Positions 9,008-19,351 of a DNA stretch of 64,000 bases are shown piece by piece. The notes beneath the pieces are model-generated. The model was not told the origin of the DNA and searched no databases. It worked only from the letters and a program-made list of their open reading frames with translations. The DNA is from Roseicyclus marinus (GTDB lineage Bacteria > Pseudomonadota > Alphaproteobacteria > Rhodobacterales > Rhodobacteraceae). The stretch's first letter is position 1. Each line of letters begins with the position of its first letter. A program made the position numbers and the translations under genes. The stretch spans positions 3,041,001 to 3,105,000 of the forward strand of contig NZ_AP027266.1 of NCBI RefSeq assembly GCF_036322625.1, written 5' to 3'.

Positions 9008-9136
9008 GCAAAGACCCCGACGGACATCTTGCCGATCAAGATAGCGTCAGACATCCCCCCTGCCAGCCGGGTGCGTTTGCGTCCCGCCCCGCGCTGCGCT
9101 ATCCCCGTCCCAGCCTTTTCGCTGCCGGAGCCTCGC

Positions 9137-9874
9137 ATGATCCGCCGATTGACCCGTTTCGCCCCGCTCGCGCTCTTCGTGGCCCTCACCGGCTGCGGCG
9201 CGGCCCCCGATCCGTTGACGGACGAGCTGCCGAACATGGGCGATTTCCGGCTGGGTCACAATATCGTGGTCGCCGACAACATGCAGCAGGTGCCGCCCTC
9301 CCGCGAAGCCTCCGCCGAGGAATGGACCGCCATCCTCACCTCCGAGATCGCGCGCCGCTTCGGCCCCTACGAGGGCGACAGGCTCTATCACCTGGGCATC
9401 GCCATCGACGGCTATGCGCTCGCCCCGCCGGGCATTCCCCTGATCATGAACCCGCGCTCGATCCTCGTGCTCTCGGTCAATGTCTGGGATGACGCGGCGG
9501 GCGTGAAACTCCACGAGGAACCCGAACAGATCGTCATCTTCGAAGGCGCCTCTGCCGAAACCGCCGTGATCGGCTCGGGCATCGCCCGCTCCCGTGAAGA
9601 ACAGATGCAGGTGCTCGCGCGCAATGCCGCCCGCCAGATCCAGCGCTGGATGCTGGAAAATCCCGAATGGTTCAGCGTCGATCCCGATGCGCCGCCCTTC
9701 CGCGCCGCCCCCGTCGCGGGCGAAGCCGTGGCCCTGCCCCCGGTCGAACCGGTGCCGGTGGACCCGGCCGCGCCGCCCCAGCTGCCCGCCGAAACCGACG
9801 CCCCCGTCACCGCCGTCACCCCGGTCGAGGCCCTCATCCTGCCCGTGTCGCCGCGCACCCCCTCGGTGCCCTGA
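9137..9874 (+). CDS. Putative lipoprotein
   Basis: The protein has 245 residues. It begins with a lipoprotein signal peptide (MIRRLTRFAPLALFVALTGC) with the lipidated Cys at position 20. The middle part includes an SILVLSVNVWDDA strand region and a helix near RNAARQIQRWMLENPEW. The last 60 residues are rich in Pro, Ala and Val, probably a disordered or cell-wall-spanning tail. I do not recognise a family. A terminator follows the stop and tuf comes next. Confidence 0.8.
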   Translation: MIRRLTRFAPLALFVALTGCGAAPDPLTDELPNMGDFRLGHNIVVADNMQQVPPSREASAEEWTAILTSEIARRFGPYEGDRLYHLGIAIDGYALAPPGIPLIMNPRSILVLSVNVWDDAAGVKLHEEPEQIVIFEGASAETAVIGSGIARSREEQMQVLARNAARQIQRWMLENPEWFSVDPDAPPFRAAPVAGEAVALPPVEPVPVDPAAPPQLPAETDAPVTAVTPVEALILPVSPRTPSVP

Positions 9875-9883
9875 ACGCATCGG

Positions 9884-9912
9884 GCCGATATGCCTTTATC
9901 GGCTTGATTTTT
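9884..9912 (+). terminator. Intrinsic terminator after lipoprotein gene
   Basis: A stem GCCGATA (9884-9890) with TATCGGC (9897-9903) and a 6-nt loop is followed by TTGATTTTT. It separates the lipoprotein gene from tuf. Confidence 0.7.
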
Positions 9913-10002
9913 CCCCGCGACCCGACTACCTCGCCCGCGATGTTGAACCGGGCCCTCGCATGATCCGCGCGGCGGCCCCCGAACGGACAAGGTGCGAGGG
10001 CC

Positions 10003-11178
<1,176 letters not shown>

Positions 11179-11200
11179 TCCACAGGATCACCCGACAAGA

Positions 11201-11232
11201 AAGGGCCGCCTCCGGGCGGCCCTTTTGCTTTT
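11201..11232 (+). terminator. Intrinsic terminator of tuf
   Basis: A perfect 10-bp stem AAGGGCCGCC (11201-11210) with GGCGGCCCTT (11215-11224) has a TCCG loop and is followed by TTGCTTTTT. Confidence 0.9.
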
Positions 11233-11343
11233 TGGCACAAGATACGCTACGTCCGCCCCATCCCGCGATGGAGGCCGACATGGACAAGACCCCGCTCTGA
11301 CCCCGTTTCACGCCCGAAACCCCCTCAGACGACAGGTCCCTCC

Positions 11344-12003
11344 ATGCCCTCTGCACCCCCCTTCGCGCGGCCCGATGCCGTCCATCCCGTCACCCTGCCC
11401 GATGGCAGTGCCCATCCCGGCACCACCTACCTGCGCGCCGTCATCGACCACCCAAGGATCGAGATCGGCGGCTATACCTATGCCTCGGCCCATCATCCGC
11501 CCGCGGACTGGGCCGCCCATATCGCCCCCTACACCTATCCCTTCAGCCCCGAGAAACTGGTGATCGGGCGCTTTTGCCAGATCGCCGATGGCGCGCTTTT
11601 CGTCACCGCCTCGGCCAACCACCGGCATGACGGGTTTTCCACCTATCCCTTCGCCATCTTCGGCGGTGGGGAAGCGGCGGGGCGGCCCTCGCTGCCGGGT
11701 CCGGGCCCCGACACGATCATCGGCCATGATGTCTGGATCGGCACCCGCGCCACCATCCTGCCCGGCGCGCGGATCGGCTCGGGCACGATCATCGGCGCGG
11801 GCGCGGTGGTTGCGGGCGATATCCCGGCCTACAGCCTTGTTGCGGGCAATCCGGCCCGGGTGATCCGGCCGCGGTTCGAGGCCAGGACCATCGCCCGGCT
11901 TCTGGAGATCGCATGGTGGGATTGGCCCATCGACCGCATCCTTGCGGCCGAGGCCGCGATCTGTGGCGCCGATCTTGCGGCGCTCGAGGCAATCCGCCCC
12001 TGA
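11344..12003 (+). CDS. CatB-like hexapeptide-repeat acetyltransferase
   Basis: This 219-residue protein belongs to the left-handed beta-helix xenobiotic acyltransferase group (Vat/CatB-like). It carries the family's ASANHRHDG segment with the probable catalytic His93, then hexapeptide repeats at about 123-172 ([20 protein letters not shown] and following). The conserved [11 protein letters not shown] end of the helix is present. Such enzymes use acetyl-CoA to acetylate a hydroxyl group of an antibiotic or sugar. The real substrate is unknown, and the family also contains housekeeping sugar acetyltransferases, so no resistance role is claimed. Confidence 0.88.
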   Translation: MPSAPPFARPDAVHPVTLPDGSAHPGTTYLRAVIDHPRIEIGGYTYASAHHPPADWAAHIAPYTYPFSPEKLVIGRFCQIADGALFVTASANHRHDGFSTYPFAIFGGGEAAGRPSLPGPGPDTIIGHDVWIGTRATILPGARIGSGTIIGAGAVVAGDIPAYSLVAGNPARVIRPRFEARTIARLLEIAWWDWPIDRILAAEAAICGADLAALEAIRP

Positions 12004-12040
12004 CGCCGGGCGGCCCCGGCCATGCGGTGCGCCGTGACAG

Positions 12041-12145
12041 GCGCACCCTACGCCAGTGTTCCGATCATCTCTGTAGGGTGCGCCTTCAGGCGCACCCTAC
12101 GCCAATGTTCCGGTCTTCGCCGTAGGGTGCGCCTTAAGGCGCACC
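12041..12145. repeat. Tandem 49-bp palindromic units (GTAGGGTGCGCC family)
   Basis: Between two convergent genes, a 49-bp unit begins with GCGCACCCTACGCC and closes with GTAGGGTGCGCC. It occurs at 12041-12089 and 12090-12138, with a third partial start at 12139. Each unit can fold back on itself through its ends. Related sequence appears at 25234-25504 and, in a GTAGGGTGGGCA variant, at 63102-63150, so this is a dispersed family in the genome. Confidence 0.85.
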
Positions 12146-12158
12146 AGCCCCAAACCGC

Positions 12159-12848
12159 TCACCGCCCGACCCGCGCATCGGCCTGTGCCGTCACATCATC
12201 CATGAAGGCCCCCAATTCGGCGGCCAAAGCCTCGCCTTCCTCCTCGCTGAACCGGGGCGGCACCGCGCGGTCCCAGACCCGCCACAGCATCGCGATCCGC
12301 CCGAAGGGCAACGGGAACATCAGCCTGTCCCAGGTCCGCCAATACCACGCCCGCGAGGTCGAAAAGGTGAAGACCACCACCGGCACCTGCGCCGTGCGCG
12401 CCCATTGGATCGGCGTCACCTTGGCCACCCGCGCAGGCCCGCGCGGCCCGTCGGGCGATATGCCGATGGACACGCCCTCCTTCAGGCCGCGCAGAACATC
12501 GCGCATCTGCGCGGCCCCCCAATGCCCCTTGGGCATCGGCACCGTTCCATAGCCAAAGGCGCGGTGCATCCAGCCCACCAACCGCCCCGCCCGCCCGGCC
12601 GAGGTCAGGCTCCGGCACGGCGCCTGCGCCAGGTCGAACATCCACGGCGTCAGCATGATCCGCTGATGCCAGCACACGATGATCACCGCGCCATGCGTCT
12701 CGATCAGCCGCGCCACCGCCTCCCAGCCATCCGCCTCCCGGCGCGAGCTGCGATAGACCAGCTCCAGCCAGAGCCGGAACAGCCCTGCCGCCGCCCGGTT
12801 CAACGCGGGGCTCGAAACGATCCTTTGGCGCAGCGTATCCTGTCGCAT
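12159..12848 (-). CDS. DUF374-type lysophospholipid acyltransferase-like protein
   Basis: The 229-residue protein matches the DUF374 branch of the acyltransferase superfamily. An N-terminal hydrophobic/amphipathic segment is followed by the acceptor motif CWHQRIMLTPWMF (His61 as the likely catalytic base) and the SPDGPRGPARVAK block near 152-164. Members are thought to acylate lipid or lipid A-like acceptors at the inner membrane; the exact substrate is unknown. The start at 12848 gives the compact family N-terminus. The open frame continues upstream across gnd on the opposite strand, which is only high-GC read-through. Confidence 0.85.
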   Translation of the reverse strand: MRQDTLRQRIVSSPALNRAAAGLFRLWLELVYRSSRREADGWEAVARLIETHGAVIIVCWHQRIMLTPWMFDLAQAPCRSLTSAGRAGRLVGWMHRAFGYGTVPMPKGHWGAAQMRDVLRGLKEGVSIGISPDGPRGPARVAKVTPIQWARTAQVPVVVFTFSTSRAWYWRTWDRLMFPLPFGRIAMLWRVWDRAVPPRFSEEEGEALAAELGAFMDDVTAQADARVGR

Positions 12849-12968
12849 GGGGCTCCCTTCCCTCGGGTTTCCTTGAACGGCTTCGCGCGCAGCGTCAATC
12901 CGGCCCGGGCGCTGGAACCTTCGCCTGCGGCGCACTAGGCTGCACCCGCGAACACCGGAGGACATCAG

Positions 12969-14384
12969 ATGGACGACAGGCGCGACACGGCGGAAATCGG
13001 GTTGATCGGGCTCGGCACCATGGGCGCGAACCTCGCCCTCAACATCGCCGAAACAGGTCACCGGATCGCCGTCTTCAACCGCACCCAAAGCCGCACCCGC
13101 GCTTTCGTCGACGGGGCGGGCGATCTCTCCGCGATGATCGTGCCCACCCCCGACCTTGTCAGCTTCGTCGCCGCCATCGCGCGCCCGCGCCGGATCATCC
13201 TGATGGTGCCGGCGGGCAAGGCGGTGGATGACCAGATCGCGGCCCTTCTGCCCCATCTCGATGCGGGCGACGTGATCGTCGATGCCGGCAATTCCGATTG
13301 GCAGGACACGGGCCGCCGCGCCCGCGCGCTGGCCGCACAGGGATTCGATTTTCTCGGCCTGGGCGTCTCGGGCGGGGCCGAGGGGGCGCGCAACGGCCCC
13401 TCGATGATGGCGGGTGGAACCGACCGCGCCTATGCCGCGCTCGACCCCGTCCTGCGCCTCATAGCCGCCCGGTTCCAGCGCACCCCCTGTGTCGCCCATC
13501 TCGGCCCCGAGGGCGCGGGCCATTACGTCAAGATGGTCCATAACGGCATCGAATACGCCGACATGCAGATGATCGCGGAAATCTACGGCCTGATGCGCGA
13601 CGGCATGGACCGGACCGCGCCCCAGATCGCCACGAGCTTCGCCCGCTGGAACGAGGGGCCGCTTGCCTCCTACCTCGTCGAGATCACCGCCGAGGTGGCC
13701 GACACGATGGACCCCGAGGCGGAAAAACCCCTCCTCGACCTGATCCGCGACAGCGCCGGGCAAAAGGGCACGGGCCGCTGGACCGTGATCGACGCCCAGA
13801 GGCGTGCCGCCCCCCTTCCGGCGGTCGAGGCGGCGGTGACGGCCCGCGTCCTGTCGGGCGACAGCGACCTGCGCCATCGTGGGGCCGGGATCTTCGGCAA
13901 AGCCGATCCGCTCGACCTGTCCGACGCCGATCTCGAAAGCGCCCTGATCGCGGGCAAGATCATCGCCTATGCGCAGGGCTTCTCGCTCCTCGCCAAGGCC
14001 AGCACCGAAGAGGATTGGTCCCTCCCCCTGCCGCGCATCGCGGAAATCTGGCGGGCGGGCTGCATCATCCGTTCCGCCATGCTCGACGACATGGCCCGCG
14101 CCCTGGCCGAGGCGCCCGAGGCGCAGCTGGCCTTCGCCCCCGCCTTCGCCGACCGGCTGCGCACCCATGTGCCTGCGCTCAGACGCGTGGTGGCGGCGGC
14201 CAGCCTCGCCGGATTGCCCGTGCCCGCGCTCGCCTCGGGGCTGTCGTGGTTCGACACGCTCCGCCAGCCGCGCGGCACCGCGAACCTGATCCAGGGCCTG
14301 CGCGACCGCTTCGGGGCGCATGGCTTCGAGCGGATCGACCGCCCCGGCGAAACCGATCTGCACGGACCGTGGGGGACGGGCTGA
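12969..14384 (+). CDS. gnd: 6-phosphogluconate dehydrogenase, decarboxylating
   Basis: This 471-residue enzyme oxidatively decarboxylates 6-phosphogluconate to ribulose 5-phosphate with NADP+, in the oxidative pentose phosphate pathway. The Rossmann motif IGLIGLGTMGANLALNIAE lies at the N-terminus, with a cofactor-binding FNRTQSRT. The catalytic region includes VKMVHNGIEYADMQMI and the substrate-binding KGTGRWTV. Length fits the long dimeric form. The gene is divergent from the acyltransferase, and a tRNA-Trp gene follows. Confidence 0.95.
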   Translation: MDDRRDTAEIGLIGLGTMGANLALNIAETGHRIAVFNRTQSRTRAFVDGAGDLSAMIVPTPDLVSFVAAIARPRRIILMVPAGKAVDDQIAALLPHLDAGDVIVDAGNSDWQDTGRRARALAAQGFDFLGLGVSGGAEGARNGPSMMAGGTDRAYAALDPVLRLIAARFQRTPCVAHLGPEGAGHYVKMVHNGIEYADMQMIAEIYGLMRDGMDRTAPQIATSFARWNEGPLASYLVEITAEVADTMDPEAEKPLLDLIRDSAGQKGTGRWTVIDAQRRAAPLPAVEAAVTARVLSGDSDLRHRGAGIFGKADPLDLSDADLESALIAGKIIAYAQGFSLLAKASTEEDWSLPLPRIAEIWRAGCIIRSAMLDDMARALAEAPEAQLAFAPAFADRLRTHVPALRRVVAAASLAGLPVPALASGLSWFDTLRQPRGTANLIQGLRDRFGAHGFERIDRPGETDLHGPWGTG

Positions 14385-14442
14385 ATCTGGTCCAAGACAT
14401 CTGGACAAGCGCCGCGATCCGCCCTATCCCGCGCATCGGCCT

Positions 14443-14518
14443 AGGGGTGTAGCTCAGTTGGTAGAGCAGCGGATTCCAAATCCGCAGGCCGGGGGTTCGA
14501 GTCCCTCCGCCCCTGCCA
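14443..14518 (+). tRNA. tRNA-Trp (CCA)
   Basis: The 76-nt gene folds as a full cloverleaf. The acceptor stem pairs AGGGGTG with CGCCCCT, the anticodon stem GCGGA/TCCGC carries loop TTCCAAA with anticodon CCA, the T-loop is GTTCGAG-type, and the 3' CCA is encoded. In related genomes tRNA-Trp often sits close to secE-nusG; here it is about 9 kb away, after gnd. Confidence 0.97.
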
Positions 14519-14697
14519 CTTTCCGTTCCATGGCATGAATGACCCGACGCGCGGCACGTGATGTCCGCGCCATCACGCCCGTGTCCCGACACGGATCAAG
14601 CGCGCTTTCCGTGACCCTATGCTGTAGTTACGGATGCACGACAGGTTCCCTACGCCATCCCTACGGCATCCTGACAGCCGTTTCGGGGCTTTTGGCC

Positions 14698-17013
14698 TCA
14701 GGTGAACCGATTGTCCCGCGGAAAGCCGCGCGGCGCCATCCGGCCCGCGCTAGCGCGCTTGGCCTGCCATTCGGCAAGCTCCGTCTCGCTCCGCGTGCGC
14801 CCCGCCGGGTCGAGCCAGGACAAGCCGTTCGCCAGCACGAAACTCCGCGCATCGGCCAGGCCGCCATCCTTGTATTTCTGCAACCGGACACCCTTGCCCC
14901 GCCCCATCTCCGGCAGCTCTTCCAACAGGAAAATCAAGAGCTTGCGGTTCTCGCCCACCACGGCCACGGCATCGTCACCCGCCGCGATCGCGCGGCAGAC
15001 GCGGGCGCTGACGCCCTCGCCCAGGTTCAGCACCTGCTTGCCCGCACGGGTTTGGGCCACCATCTCGGCCTCGGGCACCACGAACCCATCCCCGGCAGAG
15101 GAGGCAACCAGCAGTTTCCCCTCGGGCCGATGGACGAAAAGATCAACGATTTCAGCCTCGTTGGGCAAATCCACCATCAGCCGCAACGGCTCGCCCAGAC
15201 CGCGCCCGCCGGGCAGATTGGCCGCCGAAAGCGTATAGGCGCGGCCCGCCGTCGAGAAGATCAACAGCTTGTCCGTCGTCTCCGCATGGAACAGGAACCG
15301 CCCCTCGTCGCCGTCGCGGAATTTCATCTCCGTCGACAGGTCGATGTGACCCTTCATCGCCCGGATCCAACCCATCTTGGAACAGACGATCGTGATCGGC
15401 TCGCGCTCGATCATCGCCTCGATCGGCACCTCGGCGACCTCGCCCGCTTCGGCGAAACCGGTGCGCCGCGCGCCGCCTTCGGACTTGGCCCCGAACTTTG
15501 CGCGAACCTCCCGTAATTCCTCGGAAATCCGGTTCCATTGCAGGCTGTCAGAGGCCAGCAGATCCTCAAGCCCCGCGCGCTCTTCCATCAGCGCGTCGCG
15601 TTCGCGGATCAGCTCCATTTCCTCCAGCCGCCGCAAGGACCGCAGGCGCATGTTCAGGATCGCCTCGGCCTGAACCTCGGTCAGTTCGCCATCGCCGGGC
15701 AGCGGTGTCTTGTAGTCGCGTTCCGACGTGGCGCGGACATGGTCGCGGCCCCAATCCTCGCGCATCAGCGCGGCCTTGGGGTCGTCGTCGTAGCGGATGA
15801 TGTCGATCACCCGGTCGAGGTTGAGGAAGGCGATGATGAAGCCTTCGAGCACCTCGAGCCGGTGGTCGATCTTTTCCATCCGGTGGCGCGACCGGCGGAT
15901 CAGCACGTCGCGGCGGTGGTCGAGGAAGGCGCGCAGCACTTCCTTGAGCGAACAGACCTTGGGCGTGCGGCCATCGATCAACACGTTCATGTTGAGCGAA
16001 AACCGCGTCTCCAGCTCCGACTGGCGGAACAGCGTCGCCATCAGCACCTCGGGGTCGACGGTGCGCGCGCGGGGTTCGAGCACGATGCGGATATCATCGG
16101 CGCTCTCGTCGCGCACATCGGCGAGAATGGGCACTTTCTTGGTCTGGATCAGCTCGGCAAGTCGCTCGATCAGCTTGGATTTCTGCACCTGGTAGGGGAT
16201 TTCGGTGACCACGATCTGCCAGGTGCCGCGGCCCTGATCCTCCACCTCCCACTTGGCGCGCAGGCGGAAGGCCCCGCGCCCGGTGGCATAGGTTTCGACC
16301 ATGCTTTCGCGCGGTTCCACGATGATGCCGCCGGTCGGAAAATCGGGGCCCTGCACGTAGTTGAGAAGCGTCTCGTCGCGGGCGTCGGGTGTCTTGATCA
16401 GATGCAGGCAGGCGGCGATCAATTCATCGAGATTGTGGGGCGGGATATTGGTCGCCATCCCCACCGCGATACCCGATGACCCATTGGCGAGCAGGTTCGG
16501 CACGGCGGCGGGCAGAACCTCGGGTTCCTCGAGCGTGCCGTCGTAATTGGGGCGGAAATCGACGGCATTCTCGTCGAGGCCCTGCATCAATGCCTCGGCC
16601 ACCGCTGTCATCCGCGCCTCGGTGTAGCGGGAGGCCGCCGGGTTATCGCCATCGATGTTGCCGAAATTGCCCTGCCCGTCCACGAGCGGGTAGCGGATGA
16701 CGAAATCCTGCGCCAGTCGCGCCATGGCGTCATAGATCGCGGCATCGCCGTGGGGGTGGTAGTTCCCCATCACGTCGCCCGAAATCTTGGCCGATTTGCG
16801 GAAGCCCCCGTTGGAGGAAAGCCGCAACTCGCGCATCGCGTAAAGGATGCGGCGGTGAACCGGTTTCAACCCGTCGCGCGCATCGGGCAGCGCGCGGTGC
16901 ATGATCGTGGAGAGCGCATATTGCAGGTAGCGCGTGCCGATCGCCCGGGCCAAAGGCTCGGACGTCTGGCGGGCATCGCCCCCTGCATCTTGTGTGTCAT
17001 CCTGATCGGCCAT
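14698..17013 (-). CDS. parC: DNA topoisomerase IV subunit A
   Basis: ParC (771 residues) is the DNA-cleaving subunit of topoisomerase IV, which decatenates daughter chromosomes with ParE. The active-site tyrosine is Y130 in PAASRYTEARM. The quinolone-determining region reads NYHPHGDAAIYDAM, with Ala91 where E. coli ParC has Ser80. The winged-helix domain, coiled coil and a shortened C-terminal beta-propeller-like region follow. Length and the IQTKKVPILADVRDESADDI segment separate it from GyrA. parE is not in the window. Confidence 0.93.
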   Translation of the reverse strand: MADQDDTQDAGGDARQTSEPLARAIGTRYLQYALSTIMHRALPDARDGLKPVHRRILYAMRELRLSSNGGFRKSAKISGDVMGNYHPHGDAAIYDAMARLAQDFVIRYPLVDGQGNFGNIDGDNPAASRYTEARMTAVAEALMQGLDENAVDFRPNYDGTLEEPEVLPAAVPNLLANGSSGIAVGMATNIPPHNLDELIAACLHLIKTPDARDETLLNYVQGPDFPTGGIIVEPRESMVETYATGRGAFRLRAKWEVEDQGRGTWQIVVTEIPYQVQKSKLIERLAELIQTKKVPILADVRDESADDIRIVLEPRARTVDPEVLMATLFRQSELETRFSLNMNVLIDGRTPKVCSLKEVLRAFLDHRRDVLIRRSRHRMEKIDHRLEVLEGFIIAFLNLDRVIDIIRYDDDPKAALMREDWGRDHVRATSERDYKTPLPGDGELTEVQAEAILNMRLRSLRRLEEMELIRERDALMEERAGLEDLLASDSLQWNRISEELREVRAKFGAKSEGGARRTGFAEAGEVAEVPIEAMIEREPITIVCSKMGWIRAMKGHIDLSTEMKFRDGDEGRFLFHAETTDKLLIFSTAGRAYTLSAANLPGGRGLGEPLRLMVDLPNEAEIVDLFVHRPEGKLLVASSAGDGFVVPEAEMVAQTRAGKQVLNLGEGVSARVCRAIAAGDDAVAVVGENRKLLIFLLEELPEMGRGKGVRLQKYKDGGLADARSFVLANGLSWLDPAGRTRSETELAEWQAKRASAGRMAPRGFPRDNRFT

Positions 17014-17146
17014 CTAGCGGTCGTGATACGCCAGCGGGGCTGGCCCGTCCAGCGGGGAAAACAGGGGGGGTAGGCAAATCCGGAGTCGGCGAATCGTGCG
17101 AGCGTTGCGTATAACACCCTGATTATGAGGGAAGTTCTGGTGTCTC

Positions 17147-17644
17147 ATGTTACGATTGTCCCTGCTGCTGGGGGCCGCGATTTACGCGGGCCTCGTGATC
17201 CTGCCCGAGCGTCTGCCCGCGCGGAGCGGTGTCGCCGACCCGGCTGATCCACCGAATTCAACCCCGAAACGGGGCAGCGCCGTGCAGGCACCGCGTGACA
17301 TCCTGATCACGGCGGATGGCCGCCACCTGCCCATCAGCGCCATCATTTCGCCGACGGAAACGGTCGGCGGTGCGCTGATCGCGCTTGCCACGACCCGACC
17401 GGTCGAGACGGTGACGGTGTCCGCCTCTGTCGGACTGGCCGAACCCCCGCTGGTCGAGGTGACGGGGCGGCAGGTGAACCTGCGGGACAGCCCGTCGACC
17501 CAAGGCGCGGTGCTGACCGCCCTGGGACAGGGGGAAAGGGCCGAGCTGATCGGGGCGGATGGCAACGGCTGGGTCCTGATCCGCGCGGTGGCGACGGGGA
17601 TCGAGGGCTACATGTCCGACCAATTCGTGGCGGTGGTGAATTGA
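17147..17644 (+). CDS. Secreted or anchored SH3-domain protein
   Basis: This 165-residue protein has an N-terminal hydrophobic segment (about 1-20) acting as signal or anchor, a Pro/Ser-rich linker, and a C-terminal bacterial SH3 domain at about 104-163 (QVNLRDSPSTQGAVLTALGQ, then WVLIRAVATGIEGYMSDQFV). SH3b domains usually bind cell-wall peptides, so a periplasmic role is likely. It is divergent from parC with a 133-bp promoter gap. No enzymatic domain is present. Confidence 0.8.
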   Translation: MLRLSLLLGAAIYAGLVILPERLPARSGVADPADPPNSTPKRGSAVQAPRDILITADGRHLPISAIISPTETVGGALIALATTRPVETVTVSASVGLAEPPLVEVTGRQVNLRDSPSTQGAVLTALGQGERAELIGADGNGWVLIRAVATGIEGYMSDQFVAVVN

Positions 17645-17969
17645 GGGGGTTTGGACCGCGCGAGGTTGGTCGGGGCTAATATCGGGCATGCCTTGAGGGA
17701 GGGAAAGAAAGACCCGTATCGCATTGTGGAATGATTCAGAGCGAAAATCCGAATTTCGGAATTTTAGCGTCTTAATCCATGGAATGCCAAAACAGGGCAT
17801 TTCATGAATTCAGGCCATTTCCGAATATTAACGATCATTGCCCTATGGGCATTTGCACTGGAGGTTTCATGCCAATCCTATCCGGACCTGAGACAGGGTC
17901 CACATTTCCCGCCGCATTCATGTTGAGTGAGGCATTGGAAACCGGCCTTCGCCGACGCCCCGAAGCGCT
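17645..17969. other. AT-richer gene-free gap with small hairpins
   Basis: The gap between the SH3 gene and the porin (17645-18027) has no convincing coding sequence. It is clearly less GC-rich than its surroundings, especially 17695-17860. It contains small perfect hairpins: TCCGAA/TTCGGA at 17748-17760, an ATGCC/GGCAT pair near 17783-17799, and TGCCC/GGGCA near 17840-17852. It could hold an sRNA or the remains of a transferred segment. The porin terminator occupies its right end. Confidence 0.4.
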
Positions 17970-18004
17970 GAAAAAGAAAAGAGCGGGCGCATGGCCCGCT
18001 CTTT
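17969..18004 (-). terminator. Intrinsic terminator of the porin gene
   Basis: A perfect 11-bp stem AAAGAGCGGGC (17978-17988) with GCCCGCTCTTT (17994-18004) has a 5-nt loop. On the minus strand it is followed by TTTCTTTTT, 23 bp after the porin stop. Confidence 0.93.
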
Positions 18005-18027
18005 CCATTCCGATTGATCCGGGTGGA

Positions 18028-19128
18028 TCAGAAGGACATTGCCAAGCCGAGCGACCAAGCCGAGGATTCACCCCGCGCAGTAGCCGTACCATTCGACGCG
18101 GTGATTTCGGTTTTCCCATAACCGAGATGGGCCGAGAGGCCTCCGCCAAGGTTGTACGAAGCAGCGAGACCATACCCTTCCGAGTCGACGCTGAACGCGG
18201 CAGTGGACCAGTCGTATTCGCCCCAGTTGGCCGAAACGGTAATCGCATCGAAGTTATAGCCGAATCCGACAGCTGTGTGCGTACCATCACCGCCAAAATA
18301 GCCGTTGTCATTGACCTCGGTGTAGTTGACGGCAGCAGAGAAGCCAGCGTCGAGTGCTGCGAGCACCGACACACCTACCGCACTGTAACCCTGATCGCCC
18401 GCGATCGGGCCAGCGGCTCCGACGTTGCCGTTCAGGAACGTACGGTTAGCATCAGCAACCGTTACGTAGCCCAGACCGAATTGGACTTCGCCGCCGGAGA
18501 TATCCAAATCGTAGGTCAGACCGAGTTGGAATTGCGCATCACCATTGCGTGCGTCGTTCTGGTCGATCTGTGCCGAAACTGCGACGCCAAAACCGGCGAC
18601 AGAATAATCATAGCGGAGAACCTGAGCGTTGTAAGCCGCGCCGCCAGCGTTGGGCAGCGTAGTCGCCGTTGCGGCATTCGGGCCGGTGTCGAACAGGCCG
18701 TTACCGTTGTAGCCGCCATGTCCGGTTTCAGCGTCGCTGATCGAGCCCGCGTTGCGTGCGGTGTTCACGTCGTCCATGGCCCAGTCGAATGCGCCATCGG
18801 TATCGCCCATAGTCAAGCGACCGAAATCACCAGAGACGAAGACGGTGAAGTCGGCAAATGCGCCGGCGATATCCGTGCTGTCTGCGCGGGCATCTTCGAG
18901 ATCGATGACGGCGCCGAAGGACAGGCCGTTGTCGGTCGTGCCGGACATGGAGAAGCGGACGTCGACCGTCTGGAAGAACGTGGTTGCGGTGGTGCCCGAG
19001 CCGCCCGCGATACCCATTTCGGCCGAACCGGTCAGCGTCACGTCTGCTGCGGCTGCGCCTGCGCCTGCGAATGCCACCAGGGCAGTCGTAGCGAAGATAC
19101 TGCTTTCCAATCCGCCATTGTTTTTCAT
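18028..19128 (-). CDS. Alphaproteobacterial general porin
   Basis: The 366-residue protein starts with MKNNGG and a signal peptide ending near AGAGAAA (about 1-27). It continues with amphipathic beta-strands typical of 16-stranded trimeric porins, and ends in WSLGLAMSF with the terminal Phe needed for outer-membrane assembly. The DFTVFVSGDFGRLTMGDTDGAFDWA segment is the usual early-barrel and loop region of Rhodobacter-type porins. It would allow passive entry of small hydrophilic solutes. A strong terminator follows. Its codon use is less GC-biased than the neighbours, which is common in highly expressed porins. Confidence 0.92.
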   Translation of the reverse strand: MKNNGGLESSIFATTALVAFAGAGAAAADVTLTGSAEMGIAGGSGTTATTFFQTVDVRFSMSGTTDNGLSFGAVIDLEDARADSTDIAGAFADFTVFVSGDFGRLTMGDTDGAFDWAMDDVNTARNAGSISDAETGHGGYNGNGLFDTGPNAATATTLPNAGGAAYNAQVLRYDYSVAGFGVAVSAQIDQNDARNGDAQFQLGLTYDLDISGGEVQFGLGYVTVADANRTFLNGNVGAAGPIAGDQGYSAVGVSVLAALDAGFSAAVNYTEVNDNGYFGGDGTHTAVGFGYNFDAITVSANWGEYDWSTAAFSVDSEGYGLAASYNLGGGLSAHLGYGKTEITASNGTATARGESSAWSLGLAMSF

Positions 19129-19351
19129 TCCGATCCGGCCTATTCCGGAATTCGTGAATTCGGCCTTTGCGGAGAGGAAAAGGGATTTATCCCGATCCTG
19201 CCGCGACGCGGAATTGGGCGCGGCTGTCGCGCGGGTTTCGTACCAGTATCTGCCTTTACGGTTTTTCCGCCTCCGACCCGGTCAAATATCCGGGACAGGA
19301 GGAGCGTTTTCCGTTTCCCCGTTTTCCCGGCCTGTGGCCAGGGGGTGAGCC

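Noticed and set aside
12849-14408. N-terminal extension of the minus-strand acyltransferase frame through gnd
   Set aside because: The sequence is antisense to the well-conserved gnd, and the acyltransferase has a family-like start at 12848.
14443-14518. tRNA-Trp as an integration site for the integrase at 19352
   Set aside because: The integrase is 5 kb away, and no duplicate of the tRNA 3' end is seen between them.
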